Assembly: GCA_020027255.1 (NCBI GenBank)
Contig: JAHRAP010000063.1
Span: 1 to 8,962, forward strand
Direction: 5' to 3'
DNA length: 8,962 bases
Source: Nitrosopumilaceae archaeon
GTDB taxonomy: Archaea; Thermoproteota; Nitrososphaeria; Nitrososphaerales; Nitrosopumilaceae
Position numbers and translations under genes: made by a program. Below the pieces are notes generated by a model. It did no database searches, was not told the origin of the DNA, and saw only the letters and a program-made list of their open reading frames with translations. Of the stretch, positions 1-6,940 are shown piece by piece. Each line of letters opens with the position of its first letter. Position 1 is the first letter of the stretch.

Positions 1-54
1 AACATGCATGAAATCAAAAAATCTATACAAGAAGCCTATAATAATATTAATTAA
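1..54 (+). CDS. Possible C-terminal end of an unidentified gene entering from the left edge
   Basis: Frame 1 is open from the first base to a TAA at 52-54. It reads NMHEIKKSIQEAYNNIN, a short, helix-like, polar peptide that looks like the tail of a real protein. The other plus-strand frames read less like protein, and the minus strand gives a hydrophobic, less plausible translation. Only about 17 residues are visible, so no family can be named. A free-standing 16-residue peptide from the ATG at 4-6 is possible but less likely. If real, the upstream gene is convergent with the L2 gene. Confidence 0.35.
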   Translation, partial: NMHEIKKSIQEAYNNIN

Positions 55-354
55 TATAAAAAATTAGTTTGAGAAAACGCTTAGGCATCTTTTTATTTAA
101 ATTTTGTGTTATACTAGAGTTGCATAAATACCACCGCCTAGAGATATTTAATGTAGATATTCTGTAATAAAACATATAATGAACATCTGTCTACAATCGT
201 GTATATTTTTAAGAATGGTGAATTGTGATTTTATTTTGATGTTTGCTTAAAATGTGGATCGCTTTACAAGAACCATATGTTAGATCGTCCTTAGCCGCAT
301 TATTCAAGACTAAGAAAACTAACCATTATGTTTTTCGTAGATTGGTATTTGTTT
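55..354. other. Intergenic stretch of about 300 bases with no recognised gene
   Basis: This AT-rich stretch lies between the possible gene end at 54 and the stop codon of L2. No tRNA T-arm signature, clear C/D-box pair or strong hairpin followed by T-runs was found by eye on either strand. The longest small reading frames are 252-371 on plus (39 codons, running into the 3' end of L2) and 180-254 on plus (24 codons); neither resembles a known protein or has a convincing start context. On the minus strand the region is the 3' flank of L2 and could be its untranslated trailer or hold an unrecognised small RNA. Confidence 0.5.
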
Positions 355-1083
355 TTACTTTCTCTTCTTGAGTCGTGCTCGTCCTGTTTTCTGTGCAGCT
401 ATACTTCCTACTTTAGCACCTGGAGGCGCATTCCTAGAAACAGTAGAACTTTGTCCAACATGTTGATGTCTTCCACCACCGTGAGGATGAACATATGCGG
501 CTTGTGCAACACCTCGCACAATAGGATATTTTCTACCCTTAGATCTAAATCTTCTCCATTTCATGCCTGCAGACATGAATGGTTTTTCAGTAGCGCCACC
601 GCCAGCAATTGTTCCGATCATAGCTCGATTTTTTTGGTTAAGAGTAATGAATTTACCTGAAGGAAGTTTTATAGTGACACCATTAGGACCGTGTGAGAAT
701 ATAGTAGCAGTAGTACCAGCTGATTTTACTATAGTTCCACCATCTCCGAAATGTTTCTCTATATTACAGACACTTGTACCGTCAGGTATATTTTGAATAC
801 TAATTATATTACCATAGATAATATTAGAACTAAGTCCAAATTGGATTTTAGAATTAATTCTAGTCCCGATAACGGCTGGTATATATGATATATTGTTATT
901 TTGAAATTTAATCTTTGCGAGAGGTGCGTCTCTTCCGCGTTCGTGTAATAAGTCTATAATTTCACCCTCATTTTGAGCAGATAATGGATAAAATGGATAC
1001 TTAGCTTTAGATATTTTCCTATCGCTAGCCCGAAATTGCATTCCTCCACGCCCTCGTCTACGTACTAATGGTCTTTTTCCCAC
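355..1083 (-). CDS. rpl2: Large-subunit ribosomal protein L2 (uL2), archaeal type
   Basis: This protein is a core part of the large ribosomal subunit. It binds 23S rRNA near the peptidyl-transferase centre and supports subunit joining. The 242-residue product has the usual archaeal length. It begins MGKRPLVRRRGRGG, carries the conserved central segment NIEKHFGDGG (108-117), the segment LPSGKFITLN (140-149), and the signature HPHGGGRHQHVGQSSTVSR (199-217), and ends with a basic tail. His199 aligns with the histidine of the HPHGGG signature that is implicated in activity in E. coli (His229); the residue before it is Val rather than the Asp of the bacterial protein. The start is GTG at 1083-1081, chosen because the conserved N-terminus begins exactly there and no ATG lies nearby. 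The gene stands alone: no S19 or L22 gene follows it, unlike the classical S10-operon order. It is divergent from cdc48, 94 bases away. Confidence 0.97.
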   Translation of the reverse strand: MGKRPLVRRRGRGGMQFRASDRKISKAKYPFYPLSAQNEGEIIDLLHERGRDAPLAKIKFQNNNISYIPAVIGTRINSKIQFGLSSNIIYGNIISIQNIPDGTSVCNIEKHFGDGGTIVKSAGTTATIFSHGPNGVTIKLPSGKFITLNQKNRAMIGTIAGGGATEKPFMSAGMKWRRFRSKGRKYPIVRGVAQAAYVHPHGGGRHQHVGQSSTVSRNAPPGAKVGSIAAQKTGRARLKKRK

Positions 1084-1104
1084 ACAACGAAGTTTGTTAA
1101 TAAT

Positions 1105-1113
1105 AATTTTAAG
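1105..1113 (-). promoter_or_regulatory. Probable TATA-box of the L2 gene
   Basis: On the minus strand this reads CTTAAAATT-like sequence (TTAAAA at its core). Its centre is about 26 bases before the GTG start of L2. That is the distance expected between an archaeal TATA box and the transcription start, so the mRNA may begin at or beside the start codon. The upstream region is AT-rich throughout, so the exact box is uncertain. Confidence 0.45.
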
Positions 1114-1134
1114 GTTATGATCAAATAGAAGAAA

Positions 1135-1154
1135 ATTTAAACGTAAAGATATAC
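1135..1154 (+). promoter_or_regulatory. Candidate promoter elements for cdc48
   Basis: Two TATA-like elements lie here: ATTTAAAC at 1135-1142 and GATATAC at 1148-1154. The second is centred 27 bases before the ATG at 1178 and would give a leaderless transcript. The first would give a leader of about 13 bases that includes GAGAG at 1164-1168. Which one is used cannot be decided from sequence. The same short interval must also hold the divergent L2 promoter. Confidence 0.4.
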
Positions 1155-1177
1155 AAATATACAGAGAGAATTTGGCT

Positions 1178-3364
1178 ATGAATCAAAATGCACTGTCCCT
1201 GAAAGTATTAGAAGCATACACTAGAGATGTGGGAAGAGGTGTAGCTAGAATTGATTATGATTCTATGGATACGCTTAATGCTTCAACGGGAGACGTAATT
1301 GAGATTAAAGGAAAAAGAAGAACAGTCGCTAAATGTTTGCCGTTATATCCATCTGATGAAGGTAAGGGAATAATAAGAATAGACGGGCTAGGTCGCAACA
1401 ATTCAGGAATTGCTATAGGAGATACAATTTCTGTGAGAAAGATAAAAGCTGCAGCTGCTGAAAAAGTTGTAGTAGCTCCATTAGAAGCTATTCCGCCAAT
1501 AGATGAACGTTATTTAGCTGATGCGTTGGAGAGTGTGCCTTTAATCAAAGGAGATAATGTGATGGTACCATACTTTGGAGGTAGACTAACTTTTCAAGTT
1601 ATTAGCGTGTCTCCTTTAGCCGATGCAGTTCTAATAACTCAGAAAACAGTATTTCATATAGCAGAAAAAGGAGAAACGTTGAGAGGAGTTCCACAAGTCA
1701 CGTATGAAGACATTGGCGGGCTTACTGACGAAATTAAAAAAGTTAGAGAGATGATAGAACTTCCTTTGCGGCATCCAGAAATATTTGAGAAGTTGGGGAT
1801 AGAAGCTCCAAAAGGTGTTTTGTTATATGGGCCACCAGGAACAGGTAAAACTCTGCTCGCGAAGGCAGTTGCGAACGAAAGTAATGCACATTTCATAAGT
1901 ATATCAGGACCAGAAATAATGAGTAAGTTCTATGGAGAAAGTGAAGCTAGATTAAGAGAAATTTTCAAAGAAGCTAGAGAGAAGGCGCCGTCAATAATTT
2001 TTGTCGATGAAATAGATTCTATCGCGCCAAAACGAGAAGAAGTTACAGGAGAAGTAGAACGTAGAGTAGTTTCACAAATGCTTTCATTAATGGATGGTTT
2101 AGAAGCACGAGGCAAAGTAATAGTAATATCAGCTACCAATAGACCAAATGCAATAGATCCTGCTCTTCGAAGACCAGGAAGATTTGATCGTGAGATAGAA
2201 ATTAAAGTCCCAGATAAAAAAGGCCGCAAAGACATTTTGGCAATACACACAAGAAATATGCCGTTGTCAGACGACGTGAATTTAGATAAAGTTGCGTCAA
2301 TAAGCCATGGGTATGTGGGAGCTGACTTAGAATATTTATGTAAAGAAAGTGCTATGAAATGTCTACGCAGACTGCTGCCAGAGCTTAATTTAGAAGATGA
2401 AAAAATACCTTCAGAGACATTAGACAAGCTTATTGTAAATTCAGAAGATTTTCAAAAAGCTCTAGTTGAAGTGACGCCTTCAGGAATGAGAGAAGTATTC
2501 ATAGAAAATCCTGACGTAAAATGGGAAGAAGTTGGTGGGTTAACTGCAGTAAAAAGAGAATTGCAGGAAGCCGTAGAATGGCCAATGAAATACCCTGCAC
2601 TATATGATAAATTGGGACATAAAATGCCTCGAGGGATATTATTACACGGTCACAGTGGCACAGGCAAGACTCTCCTTGCAAAAGCAGTTGCAACACAAAG
2701 TGAAGCTAATTTTGTATCTGTACGTGGTCCAGAATTGTTGTCAAAGTGGGTAGGTGAATCAGAAAGAGGCATACGTGAAATATTCAGGAGAGCGAGGCAA
2801 GCGTCACCATGCGTCATATTTTTTGACGAGATAGATTCTATTGCCCCAATCAGAGGAGCTGGTGGAGAAACCGCAGTTGCAGAAAGAGTAGTAAGCCAAT
2901 TATTAACCGAGCTTGATGGAATGGAAAATCTACGTGGAGTTGTTGTATTGGCAGCTACAAATAGAGCAGATATGATAGATCCAGCGCTATTAAGACCTGG
3001 AAGATTTGATAAGATAATACAGATTCCAATTCCAGATAAAGACAGTCGTAGAAGTATTTTAGACATCAACATAAAATCTATACCTATAGTACTAGATCCT
3101 AATAACCCAGATCATGTAGATTTAGATAAAATAGCTGAGATTACTGATGGGATGAGTGGTGCAGATGTTGCCGCCATAGCAAATACTGCAGTATCTTTAG
3201 TAATTCATGAATATTTGGATAATCATCCTGATGTTAAAGAAATAGAAAAAAGTGCATCTGATGCCAAGGTTACTATGAAACACTTTGAAGAAGCCGCAAA
3301 GAAAGTACGTGAACAAAAAGATTTGAAAATAGGACAAAAAGTAGTCGCATCATATTACAGATAG
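1178..3364 (+). CDS. cdc48: Cdc48/p97/VAT-type AAA+ ATPase with two ATPase rings
   Basis: This is a hexameric cytosolic unfoldase that pulls substrates apart by ATP hydrolysis; archaeal members can work alone or with the 20S proteasome. The 728-residue product has the N-terminal Cdc48 double-psi barrel (about 5-90) and second Cdc48 N domain (about 105-170), followed by two AAA+ modules. D1 has Walker A GPPGTGKT (218-225), Walker B IIFVDE (273-278), pore loop KFYG (250-253) and arginine fingers R332/R335. D2 has Walker A GHSGTGKT (491-498), Walker B ending D550-E551, pore loop KWVG (523-526) and R606/R609. The GxxGxGKT pattern of D2 is intact, but His492 sits where Pro is usual. The protein ends in YYR, which fits the HbYX motif used for docking on 20S proteasomes. 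I chose ATG at 1178; an in-frame TTG at 1172 is an alternative adding two residues. The gatD start follows 22 bases after the stop, so co-transcription is plausible. Confidence 0.97.
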   Translation: MNQNALSLKVLEAYTRDVGRGVARIDYDSMDTLNASTGDVIEIKGKRRTVAKCLPLYPSDEGKGIIRIDGLGRNNSGIAIGDTISVRKIKAAAAEKVVVAPLEAIPPIDERYLADALESVPLIKGDNVMVPYFGGRLTFQVISVSPLADAVLITQKTVFHIAEKGETLRGVPQVTYEDIGGLTDEIKKVREMIELPLRHPEIFEKLGIEAPKGVLLYGPPGTGKTLLAKAVANESNAHFISISGPEIMSKFYGESEARLREIFKEAREKAPSIIFVDEIDSIAPKREEVTGEVERRVVSQMLSLMDGLEARGKVIVISATNRPNAIDPALRRPGRFDREIEIKVPDKKGRKDILAIHTRNMPLSDDVNLDKVASISHGYVGADLEYLCKESAMKCLRRLLPELNLEDEKIPSETLDKLIVNSEDFQKALVEVTPSGMREVFIENPDVKWEEVGGLTAVKRELQEAVEWPMKYPALYDKLGHKMPRGILLHGHSGTGKTLLAKAVATQSEANFVSVRGPELLSKWVGESERGIREIFRRARQASPCVIFFDEIDSIAPIRGAGGETAVAERVVSQLLTELDGMENLRGVVVLAATNRADMIDPALLRPGRFDKIIQIPIPDKDSRRSILDINIKSIPIVLDPNNPDHVDLDKIAEITDGMSGADVAAIANTAVSLVIHEYLDNHPDVKEIEKSASDAKVTMKHFEEAAKKVREQKDLKIGQKVVASYYR

Positions 3365-3386
3365 GCAAATAAAAATCAGTCCTAAA

Positions 3387-4676
3387 ATGCAACATAATAC
3401 ATATGATGATGATAGTCATTATTCGGCGATAACCAGATCTAAGTCTAAGATAGGGGACCTGATTGAAATAGAATGTCACAACAAACGTAATTATGTTGGC
3501 ACTTTGATGCCTAGATATCAATATACTAATTATAAGAATATAATAGTTAAACTACATAATGGATATAATGTAGGTATATCAACAGAAACAATAAAAACAA
3601 TAAAGAGAGTTGGCAAACAAACTAAAATTAGCGCTCAGAATCATATTGATTATTTAGACTCAACACTTCCCAGAATTTTGCTTTTATCTACTGGCGGAAC
3701 GATTGCAAGTAGTTTAGATTATATCACTGGTGCTGTATCCCCAACTTTTGATGGTAATGAAATTAAAAAATTAATCCCAGAAATTTCGAAGTTCGCCAAT
3801 ATAGACACGGAAGTTATTTTTCTAGAATCTTCTGAGAATATTTTACATTCACATTGGAAGATGATTGCAGAAAAGATAGCCGCAAACAGAAATCTTCAGT
3901 ATGTAGGAATTATAATTTCCCACGGTACAGATACTATGCATTATACATCAGCGTATCTATCTTTTGCATTAGTAGGATTTCGAATACCAATAGTATTAGT
4001 AGGCTCACAAAGATCTTTAGACAGACCGTCTTCTGATGCAGCCACAAATTTAATTTCAGCAATTAGATTTATCATCGAATATAAATCACAAGGAGTTTTT
4101 GTAGCAATGCATGAGGATGAGAATGATAATACAGTAGCATGTCATATTGGTACAAGAGTACGAAAAAACCATACTAGCAAACGAGGTGCATTTCAAACAA
4201 TTGGAGACAAACCTGCATTTCTAATACATAGCGATGGGCATATTACTAAAAACTCCAATGAGGTTTTTGAGAGAAAATTTCATGGTGCCAAAATAAATTT
4301 AGATCCACACGTAGCTCTAATAAAATATTATCCCGGATACAATCCAAAATTACTTGAATGTATTATAGATCATAATTACAAAGCTATAATTTTTGAAGGT
4401 ACTGGATTAGGTCATGTTGGAAATACACTATATACGAATATCAAAAAAGCTACTAGCAAAAATATTTTTGTAGGTATGACATCTCAATGCATTAATGGCA
4501 TTATACAGATGAACGTTTACGAAAGTGGTAGAAAATTGATAAAACTAGGAGTGACACCACTTAATATGACACCAGAGACCGCAGTTGTGAAAGCTATGTG
4601 GGCATTGGGGAATTCTGATAATATTCATGAAATGCAAAAACTCATGTTAAAAAATATTGCATTTGAATTTAAATAA
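3387..4676 (+). CDS. gatD: Glutamyl-tRNA(Gln) amidotransferase subunit D (asparaginase-like ammonia donor)
   Basis: GatD hydrolyses glutamine (or asparagine) and passes the ammonia to GatE, which converts Glu-tRNA(Gln) to Gln-tRNA(Gln). The pathway is specific to archaea, which generally lack a glutaminyl-tRNA synthetase. At 429 residues it has the normal family length. An N-terminal small beta-barrel domain (about 18-75) is followed by an L-asparaginase-type fold. Catalytic motifs are present: TGGTIAS (102-108, nucleophile threonine T105 by homology to type II asparaginase), SHGTDT (178-183, T181 and D182) and VRKNHTS, in which K260 is the likely catalytic lysine. The extra N-terminal domain and the neighbouring gatE separate it from a plain asparaginase. 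The ATG at 3387 starts 22 bases after the cdc48 stop; no clear ribosome-binding site or well-placed TATA element precedes it, which favours read-through from cdc48. gatE follows after 8 bases. Confidence 0.96.
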   Translation: MQHNTYDDDSHYSAITRSKSKIGDLIEIECHNKRNYVGTLMPRYQYTNYKNIIVKLHNGYNVGISTETIKTIKRVGKQTKISAQNHIDYLDSTLPRILLLSTGGTIASSLDYITGAVSPTFDGNEIKKLIPEISKFANIDTEVIFLESSENILHSHWKMIAEKIAANRNLQYVGIIISHGTDTMHYTSAYLSFALVGFRIPIVLVGSQRSLDRPSSDAATNLISAIRFIIEYKSQGVFVAMHEDENDNTVACHIGTRVRKNHTSKRGAFQTIGDKPAFLIHSDGHITKNSNEVFERKFHGAKINLDPHVALIKYYPGYNPKLLECIIDHNYKAIIFEGTGLGHVGNTLYTNIKKATSKNIFVGMTSQCINGIIQMNVYESGRKLIKLGVTPLNMTPETAVVKAMWALGNSDNIHEMQKLMLKNIAFEFK

Positions 4677-4684
4677 TTATTAAC

Positions 4685-6562
4685 ATGGATTGGAAAAAGA
4701 TAGGATTATTGATAGGTATTGAAATACATCAACAATTATTAACATCAAAAAAATTATTTTGTAATTGCGATAATTGTGATGATTACAATGTTTATAAAAA
4801 AATTTCGCGTAAATTACGTATTTCGAAGGGTGAATTAGGGCACTACGATCAATCATCTTTATTTGAGGAAACAAAGTCTAAAACTATATCGTATTTAGCT
4901 ACCAAAAATAGCTGTTTAGTTGAAGAAGATGAAGAACCGCCACATGATTTAAATCCAGATGCAAAACATGTGGCACTTATAATTGCAAATAATTTGAACT
5001 CCTACATTTTTAGTGAAACTTATGTTATGCGAAAGATGGTAATAGATGGATCAAATACTAGCGGATTCCAAAGAACTATACTCATATCTTCTGGAGGCAA
5101 TATCAAAATAAACAACCAAGATATTAAAATTCAAACAATTTGTTTAGAAGAAGATTCAGCTCGAATAATAACAGGTAAAACAAAAGAATACAGTTTGGAT
5201 CGTTTAGGAGTTCCTCTTCTAGAAATAGCTTTAGCTCCCATATGTGCTAGTCCGGCAGAAATTAAAAAGATTTCTTTCGATGTTGGCATGATGTTGCGCA
5301 CAACAAAAAAAGTAAAAAGAGGGCTAGGCACAATTAGGCAAGATGTGAATGTGTCTATAAAAGGTGGGAGTATAGTAGAAATAAAAGGCATACAAAATTT
5401 AGATCAATTAGAAAAAGCAATAAATTATGAAATACAGAGACAGATAGGGTTATTAAAAATTGTTCAAATGTTGAGATCCAAAAATATACATGAAATATCA
5501 GATAAAGACATTCATGATATAACAAATATAGCTAAGGCATGGAAAACAAAACAGATCAAAAAAATATTAGAGTGTAGAAATGTAATTAAATTAATAAAAC
5601 TTGGAAATTTCTCAGGGATTTTAGGTTATGAATATAGCTCTGGGATGAGAGTGTATGAAGAATTAATTCAAGTCACAAGGTTCTTTGGCATAAGTTGGAT
5701 TTATCATTCAAACTATGTAGCAAATAATGAAATAAATGAGAAACATACTCATGAAATTAGAAATTTATTAAAAATTAGCCACGATGATGAATTTATAATA
5801 ATAGGCGGAAGCGAGACAAACATAAGTATCACGACAAAGTATCTAATTAAAAGAATAAATCAGCTAAAAGAAACTATTCCTGCGGAGACAAGAATTGCTA
5901 CAAAAGATGGAACGACGTTATTCATGAGGCCGAAATCTGGTTCAGATAGAATGTATCCAGAAACAGATTTACCTCCAATCATAATAACAGAAAAAGAAAT
6001 AGATAATGCAGAACATAATAAATCTAATTCGTGGGAAGAGACAATAAAATCTATTCAAAAAAAGTATGAGTTAAATTACCAACTCGCTGAGCAGATGTTC
6101 GATTCAGAGTATTTTGAATTGTTTACAAATTTGTGTGCTAACAAAAAACTATCTCCAAATTTTGTTTCATCATCGTTATGTTCTACGATAACAAAATTAC
6201 AAAGAGAAGGTCTAGATCCAACTAATTTGAGCTGCACAGAAATTGCTAACACATTTAATTTACTATCAGAAGACAGAATTACAAATGAATCAGTTGAAAT
6301 AATTTTCCGTGGTTTAATGTCACAGAAATTAAAAACAGCTTATGATCATGTTCATAATGTATCAAAAATAAGTGATGGGCAAATAAATTCCATATTAGAT
6401 GAGTTGATCAATAATAATAAAAATTTCATATATACAGAAAAACAGAGATCAATAAATAAATTGATGGGATTGGCCATGAAAGAATTACGTGGAAAAGTAA
6501 AGGGAAAGAAAATTAATCTGTTGTTACAAAAAAAAATTTTAATAGCATTACAAAATAATTAG
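4685..6562 (+). CDS. gatE: Glutamyl-tRNA(Gln) amidotransferase subunit E
   Basis: GatE binds Glu-tRNA(Gln), phosphorylates the glutamyl group with ATP and amidates it with ammonia from GatD. The 625-residue protein matches the usual GatE length. The GatB/E core carries LIGIEIHQQL (9-18), a cysteine cluster CNCDNC (26-31) in the area of the family's metal site, LEEDSAR (154-160), DRLGVPLLEI (172-181) and GLGTIRQDVNVSI (213-225). A GAD insert domain of the kind shared with bacterial AspRS follows (about 300-400), which distinguishes GatE from GatB. Then come the segment MRPKSGSDRMYPETDLPP (414-431) and a C-terminal YqeY-like tRNA-binding tail ending in MGLAMKELRGKVKGKK (594-609). The start ATG lies 8 bases after the gatD stop, with no evident ribosome-binding site, suggesting translational coupling. 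Its TAG stop overlaps the stop of the minus-strand gene that follows. Confidence 0.96.
   Translation: MDWKKIGLLIGIEIHQQLLTSKKLFCNCDNCDDYNVYKKISRKLRISKGELGHYDQSSLFEETKSKTISYLATKNSCLVEEDEEPPHDLNPDAKHVALIIANNLNSYIFSETYVMRKMVIDGSNTSGFQRTILISSGGNIKINNQDIKIQTICLEEDSARIITGKTKEYSLDRLGVPLLEIALAPICASPAEIKKISFDVGMMLRTTKKVKRGLGTIRQDVNVSIKGGSIVEIKGIQNLDQLEKAINYEIQRQIGLLKIVQMLRSKNIHEISDKDIHDITNIAKAWKTKQIKKILECRNVIKLIKLGNFSGILGYEYSSGMRVYEELIQVTRFFGISWIYHSNYVANNEINEKHTHEIRNLLKISHDDEFIIIGGSETNISITTKYLIKRINQLKETIPAETRIATKDGTTLFMRPKSGSDRMYPETDLPPIIITEKEIDNAEHNKSNSWEETIKSIQKKYELNYQLAEQMFDSEYFELFTNLCANKKLSPNFVSSSLCSTITKLQREGLDPTNLSCTEIANTFNLLSEDRITNESVEIIFRGLMSQKLKTAYDHVHNVSKISDGQINSILDELINNNKNFIYTEKQRSINKLMGLAMKELRGKVKGKKINLLLQKKILIALQNN
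6528..6540 (-). terminator. Possible T-tract terminator for the small minus-strand gene
   Basis: The plus strand carries nine consecutive A at 6528-6536 followed by TTTT. Read on the minus strand this is a T9 tract about 20 bases after the stop of the gene at 6559-6813. Archaeal termination commonly uses such T-rich tracts. The tract lies inside gatE, where it also encodes Lys-Lys, so it may simply reflect AT-rich lysine codons. Confidence 0.3.
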
Positions 6563-6813
6563 TTAAGTTTACGTCTCCCAGTTCCTCGTCCTACAGAAAT
6601 ATAATGTCCTTTTGTAGATGTGGATTTAGTATTTGTAATACTACTTAATTTAATATTTCGAGTTCCACGGCCTACAGAAATATAAGCATCGTTAGCTATT
6701 TCTTTTTGTTTCTGCTGATACTCTTTATACTGTTCTCCAGCCCATGTAGATTTATCACTTTTAACATTTCTACGTGATGTCCCTCTACCGCTAACTTTTG
6801 TCACTGTACCCAT
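6559..6813 (-). CDS. Small basic protein of unknown function with GRGT repeats
   Basis: I do not recognise this 84-residue protein. It is rich in Lys, Arg, Gly, Ser and Thr, with no membrane segment, signal peptide or cysteine. It contains three related motifs: KVSGRGTSRR near the N-terminus (6-15), then YISVGRGTRNIK (44-55) and YISVGRGTGRRK (71-82). Between the first two lies a charged, probably helical stretch with KEYQQKQKE. A basic, low-complexity protein of this sort could bind RNA or DNA or sit on the ribosome; that is inference only. Support for a real gene: a good TATA-like box GTTTAAAC centred 26-27 bases before the ATG, amino-acid repeats whose DNA differs mostly at silent sites, and a clean start. 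Its TAA stop overlaps the TAG stop of gatE by 4 bases (6559-6562). The tRNA-Leu gene lies 46 bases upstream on the same strand. Confidence 0.75.
   Translation of the reverse strand: MGTVTKVSGRGTSRRNVKSDKSTWAGEQYKEYQQKQKEIANDAYISVGRGTRNIKLSSITNTKSTSTKGHYISVGRGTGRRKLN
6580..6685 (-). repeat. Two 25-base direct repeats inside the GRGT-repeat gene
   Basis: The copies at 6580-6604 and 6661-6685 match at 23 of 25 positions and are 81 bases apart, exactly 27 codons. Both encode YISVGRGT in the same frame. The two mismatches fall in codons for the same amino acids, which points to an old internal duplication kept by protein-level selection. The third, N-terminal GRGT motif is much less similar at DNA level. 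Confidence 0.8.
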
Positions 6814-6835
6814 ATCTAGAATTTAGATAACTATT

Positions 6836-6843
6836 GTTTAAAC
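6836..6843 (-). promoter_or_regulatory. Probable TATA-box of the GRGT-repeat gene
   Basis: The palindromic sequence GTTTAAAC is centred 26-27 bases before the ATG at 6813-6811. This is the position expected for a TATA box driving a leaderless transcript. It lies in the short gap between this gene and the tRNA, so the small gene has its own promoter or is read from both. Confidence 0.5.
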
Positions 6844-6859
6844 TTTTTATCCAATAAAT

Positions 6860-6940
6860 GCGGAAAGTGGGATTTGAACCCACGAACTCCTAGAGATAAG
6901 GATCTGAACCTTACACCTTTGGCCTCTTGGTTATTTCCGC
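6860..6940 (-). tRNA. tRNA-Leu, anticodon CAG
   Basis: The 81-base transcript folds as a class II tRNA. The acceptor arm GCGGAAA pairs with TTTCCGC over 7 base pairs. The D arm has a 3-pair stem (ACC with GGT) and a GG-containing loop. The anticodon arm has the stem TAAGG with CCTTA and the loop TTCAGAT, giving anticodon CAG, which reads CUG codons. The long variable arm can pair CTC with GAG, and the T arm is GTGGG, TTCAAAT, CCCAC. The long variable arm and the archaeal-looking arms support leucine. No intron is seen at the usual position after base 37, and CCA is not encoded. Confidence 0.95.

Noticed and set aside
180..254. A 24-codon plus-strand reading frame starting at ATG 180
   Set aside because: Very short, cysteine-rich by chance composition, no family resemblance and no supporting context.
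252..371. A 39-codon plus-strand reading frame starting at ATG 252 and running into the 3' end of L2
   Set aside because: It overlaps the L2 coding end, has no recognisable motif or clear start signal, and its second half is the shadow of basic L2 codons. Kept only as a remote possibility in the intergenic stretch.
328..796. Plus-strand reading frames lying across the L2 gene
   Set aside because: They are antisense shadows of a strongly conserved ribosomal protein and do not resemble proteins.
3399..3419. GAT-rich run (ATATGATGATGATAG) near the start of gatD considered as a repeat or C-box element
   Set aside because: It encodes the acidic YDDDS at the GatD N-terminus in frame, and no paired D box was found at a suitable distance.
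1654..3521. Several minus-strand reading frames of 65-165 codons opposite cdc48
   Set aside because: They run antisense to conserved AAA+ motifs and their proline/serine/leucine-rich translations are mirror images of those motifs, not independent proteins.
6860..6940. tRNA-Ser as an alternative identity for the class II tRNA
   Set aside because: The anticodon loop TTCAGAT gives CAG, a leucine anticodon; serine anticodons end in GA or begin/end differently and do not fit.
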